Assembly (NCBI GenBank): GCA_963722815.1
Contig: CAVROM010000009.1
Span: 124,001 to 188,000 of the forward strand
Origin: DASQFQ01 sp963722815
GTDB lineage: Bacteria; Actinomycetota; Thermoleophilia; Solirubrobacterales; Solirubrobacteraceae
Length of the DNA: 64,000 bases
Reading direction: 5' to 3'
The translations under genes were made by a program, and so were the position numbers. The notes beneath the pieces were generated by a model, which did no database searches, was not told the DNA's origin, and worked only from the letters and a program-made list of their open reading frames with translations. Positions 57,230 through 64,000 of this stretch are shown here, in pieces (the first letter of the stretch is position 1; each line of letters opens with the position of its first letter).

Positions 57230-58728
57230 TCCTCCTCCTCCCAGTCGAGCGACCGCTCGACCGCCTTCTTCCACTTCGCGTAGCCCTTCTCGCGCTCGTC
57301 GTCGTCCATCTTCGGCTCCCAGCGCTTGTCCTCCGCCCAGCGCTCCTTGAGCTCGTCCTGGTCCTTCCAGTAGCCGACCGCCAGTCCCGCCGCGTAGGCG
57401 GCGCCGAGGGCGGTGGTCTCCGTGACCTTCGGGCGGATGACCGGGACGCCGAGGACGTCGGCCTGGAACTGCATCAGCAGCTCGTTGACGGTCATGCCGC
57501 CGTCGACGCGCAGCTCGTCGAACGGGACGTCGGAGGCGGCGTTGGCGGCGTCGACGACCTCCTTGCTCTGCCAGGCGGTCGCCTCCAGCGCGGCGCGCGC
57601 GATGTGGCCCTTGTTGGCGTAGCCGGTGAGCCCGACGATGACCCCGCGGGCGTCGTCGCGCCAGTGCGGGGCGAACAGGCCGCTGAACGCCGGCACGAAG
57701 TAGACGCCGCCGTTGTCGTCGACGGTCTTCGCCAGCTCCTCGACGTCGGGCGCCTTCTCGATGATCCCGAGCCGGTCCCGCAGCCACTGGATCAGCGCGC
57801 CGGTGACCGCGATCGAGCCCTCGAGCGCGTAGGTGACCTTGCCGTCGCCGAGCTTGTAGCCGACGGTGGTGAGCAGGTCATCGGTGCGGACGACCTCCTC
57901 GCCGGTGTTGACGAGCAGGAACGAGCCGGTGCCGTAGGTGTTCTTGGCGTCGCCGGGCTCGAAGCAGGTCTGGCCGAACATCGCGGCCTGCTGGTCGCCG
58001 AGGATGCCCGACAGCGGGCGGCCGCCGATCGCCGAGCCCTTGGCCTCGCCGTACTCCTCGCTCGATGCCTTGATCTCGGGCAGCATCGAGCGCGGCACGC
58101 CCATCAGGTCGAGCGCGTCGTCATGCCAGTCGAGCGTCTTGAGGTCCATCAGCAGCGTGCGGCTGGCGTTGGTGACGTCCGTGATGTGGATGCCGCCGTC
58201 CTTGCCCCCGGTGAGGTTCCACAGCACCCAGCTGTCGGTGGTGCCGAACAGCAGCTCGCCGTTCTCCGCCCGCTTGCGCGCGCCGTCGACGTTGTCGAGC
58301 AGCCACGTGATCTTGGGGCCGGAGAAGTACGTCGAGAGCGGGAGGCCGGTGATGTCGCGCAGGCGGTCCACGCCCTCGTCGCCCGCCAGCTCGCGCACGA
58401 GCCCGCCGGTACGGGTGTCCTGCCACACGATCGCGTTGTAGATCGGCTCGCCGGTCTCGCGGTCCCAGACCACGGCAGTCTCGCGCTGGTTGGTGATGCC
58501 GATCGCCTCGACGTCACCCGCTTCGACGTCCGAGTCGGACATCGCGCCGTTGATCACGCGCCGCGTGTTCTGCCAGATCTCGGTCGCGTCGTGCTCGACC
58601 CAGCCCGCCTTCGGGTTGATCTGCTCGTGCTCACGCTGGTCGATGTGGCCGATGTTCCCGTCCTTGTCGAACAGGATGAAGCGCGAGCTGGTCGTGCCCT
58701 GATCGATCGCTCCGACGAATTTGCTCAT
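57226..58728 (-). CDS. glpK: Glycerol kinase
   Basis: 500 residues, FGGY family, glycerol + ATP to sn-glycerol-3-phosphate. Begins VGAIDQGTTSSRFILFDKDG; substrate loop NQRETAVVWDRETGEPIYNAIVWQDTR; C-terminal GLTGYANKGHIARAALEATAWQ, ELRVDGGMTVNELLMQFQAD and TALGAAYAAGLAVGYW. Frame intact. ATG overlaps the glpF stop (ATGA), so glpF-glpK form an operon transcribed away from glpD. C-terminus is acidic (SLDWEEED). Confidence 0.96.
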   Translation of the reverse strand: MSKFVGAIDQGTTSSRFILFDKDGNIGHIDQREHEQINPKAGWVEHDATEIWQNTRRVINGAMSDSDVEAGDVEAIGITNQRETAVVWDRETGEPIYNAIVWQDTRTGGLVRELAGDEGVDRLRDITGLPLSTYFSGPKITWLLDNVDGARKRAENGELLFGTTDSWVLWNLTGGKDGGIHITDVTNASRTLLMDLKTLDWHDDALDLMGVPRSMLPEIKASSEEYGEAKGSAIGGRPLSGILGDQQAAMFGQTCFEPGDAKNTYGTGSFLLVNTGEEVVRTDDLLTTVGYKLGDGKVTYALEGSIAVTGALIQWLRDRLGIIEKAPDVEELAKTVDDNGGVYFVPAFSGLFAPHWRDDARGVIVGLTGYANKGHIARAALEATAWQSKEVVDAANAASDVPFDELRVDGGMTVNELLMQFQADVLGVPVIRPKVTETTALGAAYAAGLAVGYWKDQDELKERWAEDKRWEPKMDDDEREKGYAKWKKAVERSLDWEEED

Positions 58729-59651
58729 GTCTGGGCTGCTCCTCCTGGCTCATCGATGGCGGTCTCGGCCGCCTCCTCGATCTCGGGGTCGGGCTCGGCA
58801 CCGCGCGCGATCAGCACGTCGCGGACCGCGTAGTCATAGAGGTAGGCGCCGAGCGCGCCACCGATCATCGGGCCCACGATCGGGACCCACATGTAGAAGT
58901 CGATCTTGCCGTAGTCGCCCGGGATCGCCACGGACTTCCAGCCCTCGATCCAGGCCAGGAGCCGGGGGCCGAGGTCGCGGGCGGGGTTGATCGCGTAGCC
59001 CGCGTTGGCGCCGAAGGAGACGCCGATGCCGACGACGATCAGGCCGACCACGAGCGGCGCGAGGTTGGCCTTGACGGGCGTGTTGAACGCGTCGATCACC
59101 GCGAAGATGACCAGGACCAGCAGCCCCGTGCCGATGATCTGGTCGATGAGCGGCCCCACCGACGAGGAGAAGTAGGGCGCGGGGAAGGTGGCGAAGATCG
59201 AGAACGTCGCGACCGAGTCGGGCGTGCCGCGGGTGACCTTGTTGGCGGCGTCGACGGACGAGATCGCGTCGTGGTAGTTGAGGTAGACGATCGCGGCACC
59301 CACGAACGCGCCGAACACCTGCGCGGCCCAATAGGTCGGGACCTTGCTCCACGGAAAGCCGCGGCGCAGCGCGTGGGCGAGCGTGACCGCCGGGTTGAGG
59401 TGCGCGCCGGAGACTCCTCCGGCGACCCACACCGCCAGGGCGACGCCGACGCCCCAGCCCGTGGTGATGAGGAGCCAGTCGCCGCTGGCCGCAAACGGCA
59501 GCTTGCCGCGGTCGGACTGGTTCAGCGCCGCGACCGACATCGCCACGGAGCCGCAGCCGAACAGGATGATGATCGCGGTGCCCAGCGCCTCGGACACCAG
59601 CTCGCCGGGCGCTCGCTGCCGCCAGCCTTGCGGCTTCCCGCTCGTCGCCAC
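58725..59651 (-). CDS. glpF: Glycerol uptake facilitator (aquaglyceroporin)
   Basis: 308 residues from GTG 59651, preceded by a GGAGGCGGG ribosome site; an upstream in-frame ATG at 59708 overlaps the divergent glpD start and is less likely. MIP fold with two NPA boxes: SGAHLNPAVTLAHAL and GYAINPARDLGPRLL, the Asp after the second box being typical of glycerol channels. Six membrane spans. A long loop (DAISSVDAANKVTRGTPDSV) and acidic C-terminal tail. Admits glycerol for GlpK. Confidence 0.94.
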   Translation of the reverse strand: MATSGKPQGWRQRAPGELVSEALGTAIIILFGCGSVAMSVAALNQSDRGKLPFAASGDWLLITTGWGVGVALAVWVAGGVSGAHLNPAVTLAHALRRGFPWSKVPTYWAAQVFGAFVGAAIVYLNYHDAISSVDAANKVTRGTPDSVATFSIFATFPAPYFSSSVGPLIDQIIGTGLLVLVIFAVIDAFNTPVKANLAPLVVGLIVVGIGVSFGANAGYAINPARDLGPRLLAWIEGWKSVAIPGDYGKIDFYMWVPIVGPMIGGALGAYLYDYAVRDVLIARGAEPDPEIEEAAETAIDEPGGAAQT

Positions 59652-59691
59652 TCCCGCCTCCCCCTCCAGTCTGGGCCCCGCCCCTGCCGGG

Positions 59692-59697
59692 TACCGT
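59692..59697 (+). promoter_or_regulatory. -10 box TACCGT before glpD
   Basis: TACCGT ends nine bases before the glpD ATG in the 55-base glpF-glpD divergent region. Confidence 0.4.
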
Positions 59698-59706
59698 CCA
59701 GGGGTC

Positions 59707-61510
59707 ATGCCCTCAGCCTCCCCAACTCAAAACTTGGCGCGCCTGGACCCCGAGCAGCGCGAGACCGCGCTCGCCCGGATGCGCGAGGAGACCTTCGACG
59801 TGCTCGTCATCGGCGGCGGCGCAACCGGAACGGGCTGCGCGCTCGACGCCGCGTCACGCGGTCTGTCGGTGGCGCTGGTCGAGGCGCGCGACTTCGCCTC
59901 CGGCACCTCGTCGCGCTCGAGCAAGCTGATCCACGGGGGGCTGCGCTACCTCGAGCAGCAGGAGTTCGGCCTCGTCCGCGAGGCGCTGCGGGAGCGCGGC
60001 CTGCTGCTCAACGTGATCGCGCCGCACCTCGTGCGCCCGGTCCCGTTCCTGCTCCCGCTCACGGAGCGGGTCTGGCAGCGCGCCTACATCGGCGCCGGGA
60101 TGCTGCTCTATGACGAGCTCGGCGGCCACAAGGGGCTGCGGCGCCACCGGCACCTGACCAAGCGCAAGGCGCGCTGCGGATCGCGCCGGCGCTCAAGCCG
60201 GACGCGCTGATCGGCGCCATCCAGTACTGGGACGCGCAGGTCGACGACGCCCGCCACACGCTGGCCGTGGCGCGGACGGCCGCCGCCTACGGCGCCGCGG
60301 TGGCCAGCAGCGCGTCGGTGGTCGGGTTCCTGAGCGAGAGCGGGCGCGTGACCGGCGTGCGCGTCAACGACGACCTGGCCGACGAGGACTTCGAGGTGCA
60401 GGCGCGCCAGGTCATCAACGCCACCGGGGTGTGGACCGACGACGTCCAGCACCTGGTCGGCGAGCGCGGCAAGTTCAAGGTCCGCGCGTCGAAGGGCATC
60501 CACCTCGTGGTTCCGCGCGACCGCGTCCAGATCGACAGCGGGCTGATCCTGCGCACCGAGAAGAGCGTGCTGTTCGTGATCCCGTGGGGCCGGCACTGGA
60601 TCATCGGGACGACGGACACGGACTGGGAGCTCGACAAGGCCCACCCCGCGGCCAGCCGCTCCGACATCGACTACGTGCTCGAGCACGTCAACCGCGTGCT
60701 CGCCCAGCCGCTCGGCCACGAGGACGTCGAGGGCGTCTACGCGGGCCTGCGCCCGCTGCTGACCGGCGAGTCGGAGGGCACGAGCTCGCTGAGCCGCGAG
60801 CACACCGTCGCGGTGCCGGTGCCCGGGCTCGTCGCCGTGGCAGGCGGCAAGTACACGACCTACCGGGTGATGGCGCGCGACGCGGTCGACGCCGCCGCGC
60901 GCGGGCTCGACGACGCCGTGCCGCCGAGCGCCACCGACGTGACGCCGCTGGTCGGTGCCGAGGGCTACCACGTGCTGTGGAACGGCCGCCGGCGGCTGGC
61001 GCGCGAGAGCGGCCTGCACCTGGCGCGGATCGAGCACCTGCTGCGGCGCTACGGCTCGCGCATCCACGAACTGCTCGAGGAGATCGCAGCGGCACCCGGA
61101 GCTCGGCGAGCCGCTCGAGGGCGCCGACGACTACCTGCAGGTGGAGGCCTGGTACGCCGCGGCCCACGAGGGCGCGCACCACCTCGACGACGTGCTCGCC
61201 CGCCGCACGCGGATCTCGATCGAGACCTTCGACCGCGGGCTCTCCTCCGCCGAGCCGGTCGCCCGCCTGATGGGCGAGGTGCTCGGGCTGGTCGGAGGCC
61301 GACATCGCCCGCGAGGTCGAGGTCTACCGCGAGCGGGTGGCGGCCGAGCGCGACTCGCAGGCGCAGGAGGACGACCAGGCCGCCGACGCCGCCCGCACCC
61401 GCGCGCCGGAGTTCGCCGAGCGCGGCGCGCGCTGCCAGCTTGCGCGCAGCAGGAGCGTGGCGCCGGCGTCGATCATCCAGCGCTCGAGCTGGTCCAGCGA
61501 CCAGCCGTAG
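59707..61510 (+). CDS. glpD: Glycerol-3-phosphate dehydrogenase, FAD-dependent (three frame breaks)
   Basis: About 599 residues when four surplus bases are removed: CG at 60172-60173, G at 61092 and G at 61294. Oxidises glycerol-3-phosphate to DHAP at the membrane. FAD motif VLVIGGGATGTGCALDAASRG, SGTSSRSSKLIHGGLRYLEQ, RHLTKRKALRIAPALKPDAL, VRASKGIHLVVPRDR, GRHWIIGTTDTDWE and VAGGKYTTYRVMARDAVDAA. The C-terminal helical domain ends near EVYRERVAAERDSQAQEDDQ. The exact stop is uncertain: TAG 61508 would overlap the convergent TetR gene by 187 bases. Divergent from glpF-glpK. Confidence 0.85.
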
Positions 61511-62025
61511 CTCTCCTGCAGCACGAGCGCGAAGCGCACGTCGGAGACGGCCGCGAGCGTCTCGACCGCTTCGGGGCCGACCGGCGCGCCGAGCTCCTTC
61601 AGCCGGCCCACGACCGTGGTGGCGCCCGCGACGTGGCGCCGCTGGCCCTCTGCCAGCACGGCGGCGAGCTCCGGCTCGGCCGCGGCGCCCGTGACGAGCG
61701 CGTGGATGATGTCGCCGCAGTGCTCGAGGATCGAGCGCGCGACGCGGGCCGAGATGGCCGCGACCACGTGCGGGTCCTCGGACTGCAGGTCGGCGCCGAC
61801 GATCGCCCCGATGCCGGCCTCGGCGTCGATCAGGTCGTTGAGCTGGGCCACGAGCTGCTGCTTGGAGCCGACGCTGTCGTACACGGTCTGCGCGGACACG
61901 CCGGCCGCCTTCGCGATGTCCCGCACGCTCGTCCGGGCGTAGCCGCGCTCGGCGAACAGGCGCCGCGCGGCGCGCAGGATCTCGTCGTGGGTGAGCTGGG
62001 CTCTGCGCTCGCGCAGGGTGGTCAT
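61324..62025 (-). CDS. TetR-family transcriptional regulator
   Basis: 233 residues in the open frame. N-terminal helix-turn-helix LTHDEILRAARRLFAERGYARTSVRDIAKAAGVSAQTVYDSVGSKQQL; helical ligand domain with an insert ending WMIDAGATLLLRAS. The last 37 residues (from WQRAPRSAN) are antisense to glpD and compositionally odd, so the true stop may be earlier. Divergent from the SnoaL-like gene with a repeat-containing operator between them, which it probably represses. Confidence 0.87.
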   Translation of the reverse strand: MTTLRERRAQLTHDEILRAARRLFAERGYARTSVRDIAKAAGVSAQTVYDSVGSKQQLVAQLNDLIDAEAGIGAIVGADLQSEDPHVVAAISARVARSILEHCGDIIHALVTGAAAEPELAAVLAEGQRRHVAGATTVVGRLKELGAPVGPEAVETLAAVSDVRFALVLQESYGWSLDQLERWMIDAGATLLLRASWQRAPRSANSGARVRAASAAWSSSCACESRSAATRSR

Positions 62026-62028
62026 AAC

Positions 62029-62071
62029 TTGACAGTCGTTCCAGTCACTTGGTATACGTTCCAGTTACTGG
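62029..62071 (+). promoter_or_regulatory. Promoter with TetR operator repeats
   Basis: -35 TTGACA (62029-62034), 18-base spacer, -10 TATACG (62053-62058). Direct repeats CGTTCCAGTCACTTGG (62037) and CGTTCCAGTTACTGG (62057) are offset by 20 bases and flank the -10; the second contains the perfect palindrome CCAGTTACTGG. Confidence 0.7.
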
Positions 62072-62101
62072 ACACCAACTCTAGCGAACCGGAGCCTCCC
62101 C

Positions 62102-62512
62102 ATGACCATCACCAAGACCCCCGACGCCGTGGCCGTCGTCGAGCCGATCGTCGAGCACCTGCAGCAGGCCTGGAACTCCGGCGACGGCATGGGCTTCGCG
62201 GGCCCGTTCGCCGAGGACGCGGACTTCGTCGAGATTCGCGGCGGCCACCACCGCGGCGCGGTCGCCGTCGGCCGCGGGCACGAGGCGATCTTCAGCACGA
62301 TCTACGCGGGCAGCACGGTCGACCTCCAGGTCGAGACGGCGCGCAGCGTCGGGCCCGGCGTCGTCGTCGCGCTCGTGCACTCGACCATGACCGCGCCGAC
62401 GGGGCCGATGCAGGGCGTCAACCGGGCCCGGATGACGATGGTGATCGTCGAGGAGGACGAGCGCTGGGCGATCACCCAGTTCCACAACACGCTGGTGATC
62501 GCTGAGCGCTAA
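62102..62512 (+). CDS. SgcJ/EcaC-type NTF2-fold protein
   Basis: 136 residues. NTF2-like pattern VVEPIVEHLQQAWNSGDGMGFAGPFAEDADFVEIRGGHHRG with a hydrophobic cone, then GHEAIFSTIYAGSTVDLQVE and RMTMVIVEEDERWAITQFHNTLV. SgcJ/EcaC members are small oxidoreductase- or binding-type proteins of unclear chemistry. Sole obvious target of the TetR operator; the strong promoter suggests induction by an aromatic or other ligand. Its TAA overlaps the stop of the convergent dioxygenase by four bases. Confidence 0.85.
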   Translation: MTITKTPDAVAVVEPIVEHLQQAWNSGDGMGFAGPFAEDADFVEIRGGHHRGAVAVGRGHEAIFSTIYAGSTVDLQVETARSVGPGVVVALVHSTMTAPTGPMQGVNRARMTMVIVEEDERWAITQFHNTLVIAER

Positions 62513-63486
62513 GGCGCGGCGACGCCGGCCGCGCGCGCGTACTCGCGGTCCTCGGCGGTCGGCGGCGTGCCGTAGTAGTGGAAGCTGTCGACGGTCTTGA
62601 CGCCCCACGCCTGGCCCTTCGCCCGCTCGGCCTCGGTCCAGATCACCGGCTCGGCATCGGGCTCGTAGACGAAGTAGCCGCCGGTGGTGACCTCGATCCG
62701 GTTCCCGCCCGGCTCGAACGAGTAGAGGAAGAACCCGGCCGCGACCGCGTGGCGTGACGGCGCGGCCTCGATGTGGACGGCGTGGTCGAGGAAGATGTCG
62801 GCCGCCCGCAGGCACTCCTCGCGGGTGTCGACCCAGAACGCGAGGTGGTGCAGGCGGCCGCCGGCGCCGCGCGCGTCCTTGACGTAGATCAGCTCGTGGG
62901 CGGCGATCGTGAGGCTCAGCCAGGCGCCGGTCTCCTCGCCGTTGTCGAGCCGGATGCCCTCGTAGTGGCGATAGCCGAGCACGTCGGTCGCGAACGCCCG
63001 GCAGGCGGGGATGTCGTTGGCGAGCAGGTTGACGTGGTCGAGGCGCTTGACCGCCGCGCCGCGCGCCGTGTAGCGCTGCGGCTGGTTTCGCAGCGAGGGC
63101 TTGAGGTGGTCGGGCGCGACGTAGCGCTCGCTCTCCCACAGGACCTCCATGACGTGGCCGTCGGGGTCGTGGAAGCGGTACGCGGAGCCGTGGCCGTGGT
63201 CCCCGTCGTGCCAGCCGATGCCGAGCCCGCTCGCCTCGATCGCGGCGACCTGGCGCTGCAGCGCCTCGGCGCTGTTGGCGCGCCACGCCATGTGGGCGAG
63301 GCCGGAGCGGTCGGACTCCGTGAGCTTGAGCGAGTAGCGCTGGTACTCGCCCCACCCGCGCAGGAAGACCGACTGGCCGGCGCGCGACTCGATCTCCATC
63401 CCGAGCACGTCGTGGAAGTAGGCGAGGCTCCGCTCCGGCTCCGGGGTGAGGAGCTCGACGTGATGGATGTGGGCGAGGTCGCTCAT
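62509..63486 (-). CDS. Extradiol ring-cleavage dioxygenase (VOC family, catechol 2,3-dioxygenase type)
   Basis: 325 residues with two VOC halves. N-terminal half HIHHVELLTPEPERSLAYFHDVLG; catalytic C-terminal half with iron ligands His in RLDHVNLLANDI, His in GRLHHLAFWVDTREE and Glu in GGNRIEVTTGGYF, plus the proton-shuttle loop FFLYSFEPGG. Cleaves catechols next to the diol (meta pathway). ATG 63486 overlaps the stop of the aldolase gene upstream, so both are in one operon running left from beyond the window. Confidence 0.9.
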   Translation of the reverse strand: MSDLAHIHHVELLTPEPERSLAYFHDVLGMEIESRAGQSVFLRGWGEYQRYSLKLTESDRSGLAHMAWRANSAEALQRQVAAIEASGLGIGWHDGDHGHGSAYRFHDPDGHVMEVLWESERYVAPDHLKPSLRNQPQRYTARGAAVKRLDHVNLLANDIPACRAFATDVLGYRHYEGIRLDNGEETGAWLSLTIAAHELIYVKDARGAGGRLHHLAFWVDTREECLRAADIFLDHAVHIEAAPSRHAVAAGFFLYSFEPGGNRIEVTTGGYFVYEPDAEPVIWTEAERAKGQAWGVKTVDSFHYYGTPPTAEDREYARAAGVAAP

Positions 63487-64000
63487 TCGACGCGCGCGCG
63501 CAGGTTGTCGAGGTCGTAGGAGAGCTCGCCGGCCTGCAGCTTCGCACGCTTCACGCGCTCCTTCTCCTCGCGGGCGCGGGCGGCCTCGCGCACCTCCTCG
63601 ACCCGGTCCTGCGCGACGACGGCGGCGCCGTCGGCGTCGAGCACGACCGTGTCGCCCGCCGCGATCCGCGCGCCGCCGACGATCACCGGCTCGTCGATCG
63701 TGCCGGGCACGTCCTTGGCGGCGCCGCGGACGCGGATCCAGCGCGCCCAGATCGGCAGGCCGATCTCGACGAGCTCCTCGACGTCGCGCACGGAGCCGTC
63801 GACCAGCAGCCCGGCGACGCCGCGCGCCTTGGCCTGGGTGGCGAGCAGGTCGCCGACCAGCGCGACCGGGCGCGGCATGGGCATCGTGAAGACGAGCACG
63901 TCGCCGGGGTTGGCATGGGCGATCGCGGCGTGCACCATCAGGTTGTCGGCCTGCCCGCAGAGGATCGGGCGGGCCGGCCCTGCCGCGCGCGAGCCGGGGA
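63483..64000 (-). CDS. RraA / 4-hydroxy-4-methyl-2-oxoglutarate aldolase family protein (5' part beyond window)
   Basis: At least 172 residues visible; the frame stays open to the right edge (ARPILCGQADNLMVHAAIAHANPGDVLV), so the ATG at 63938 is internal. Family blocks: ADNLMVHAAI, VGDLLATQAKARGVAGLLVDGSVRD (the GxxxxxxAxxxGxxGxxxDGxxRD core with metal and pyruvate-binding Asp/Arg) and VDVPGTIDEPV-like VPGTIDEPVIVGGARIAAGDTVVLDADGAAVV. The family splits into RNase E inhibitors and class II aldolases of aromatic meta-cleavage; the adjacent extradiol dioxygenase favours the aldolase. Confidence 0.85.
   Translation of the reverse strand, partial: PGSRAAGPARPILCGQADNLMVHAAIAHANPGDVLVFTMPMPRPVALVGDLLATQAKARGVAGLLVDGSVRDVEELVEIGLPIWARWIRVRGAAKDVPGTIDEPVIVGGARIAAGDTVVLDADGAAVVAQDRVEEVREAARAREEKERVKRAKLQAGELSYDLDNLRARVE

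Noticed and set aside
61324..61510. Real 187-base glpD/TetR coding overlap
   Set aside because: The overlapping tails of both proteins are compositionally abnormal and glpD carries several frame breaks; at least one stop is probably misplaced.

Overview
ORGANISM. The window is very GC-rich, with start codons ATG or GTG and dense ATGA/GTGA start-stop overlaps. It carries an actinobacterial housekeeping gene set: a shikimate kinase/DHQ synthase fusion, TlyA, AGPS-like oxidase, FadR-type GntR regulators and a CGYC glutaredoxin. Together with the giant tandem-Ig surface protein (YQWQRC repeats) this points to Actinomycetota, most likely Thermoleophilia/Solirubrobacterales. The taxon is an inference; no rRNA is present. 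LAYOUT. (1) 1-2867: end of an aromatic amino acid operon, aroKB-aroQ, then an M24 peptidase. (2) 2909-15244: accessory block with a secreted calcium-repeat protein, membrane protein, OsmC, cNMP/HD-GYP protein, thiolase, flavoprotein, LuxR regulator and a cupin-hydrolase-methyltransferase-SnoaL operon. (3) 15294-19298: efp-nusB-xseB-ispA-dxs. (4) 19353-27203: a 7.5 kb gene for a secreted protein with 19 Ig-like repeats and a small membrane protein. (5) 27279-46641: tlyA, nadK, (metallopeptidase cassette), recN, pyrG-M20 peptidase, NUDIX, xerD, deoB, (lipoprotein metallopeptidase), fpg, glutaredoxin, recO, ppdK, dgt, dnaG. (6) 46661-48707: decayed zone with an SOS-box-preceded HNH gene, tRNA-Asn, a permease/ATPase chimera and a long inverted repeat. 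(7) 48701-61510: benzoylformate decarboxylase-like enzyme, two GntR regulators, AGPS-like/PlsC/SDR genes, a peptidoglycan-binding effector-like protein, glpK-glpF and glpD. (8) 61324-64000: TetR, SnoaL-like protein, extradiol dioxygenase and an RraA-like aldolase (partial). HOW IT FITS TOGETHER. Regions 1, 3 and 5 are a conserved chromosomal backbone (aro-pepQ-efp-nusB-isoprenoid-tlyA-nadK-recN-pyrG-xerD-recO-dnaG) interrupted by accessory cassettes rich in secreted proteins. Region 7 could convert glycerol to DHAP (GlpF, GlpK, GlpD) and use DHAP for ether-lipid synthesis (PlsC-like acyltransferase, AGPS-like synthase, SDR reductase); this is a hypothesis. Two separate proteins (28909-30375 and 55122-56325) pair an N-terminal motif resembling that of contractile-injection-system cargo with a hydrolase domain. 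QUALITY NOTE. Many plus-strand genes need reading-frame corrections, nearly all of them a removed extra base, concentrated at 44.7-61.3 kb. Essential genes such as dnaG are affected, so sequence error is the first explanation. Coordinates of such genes are given for the whole reconstructed gene.
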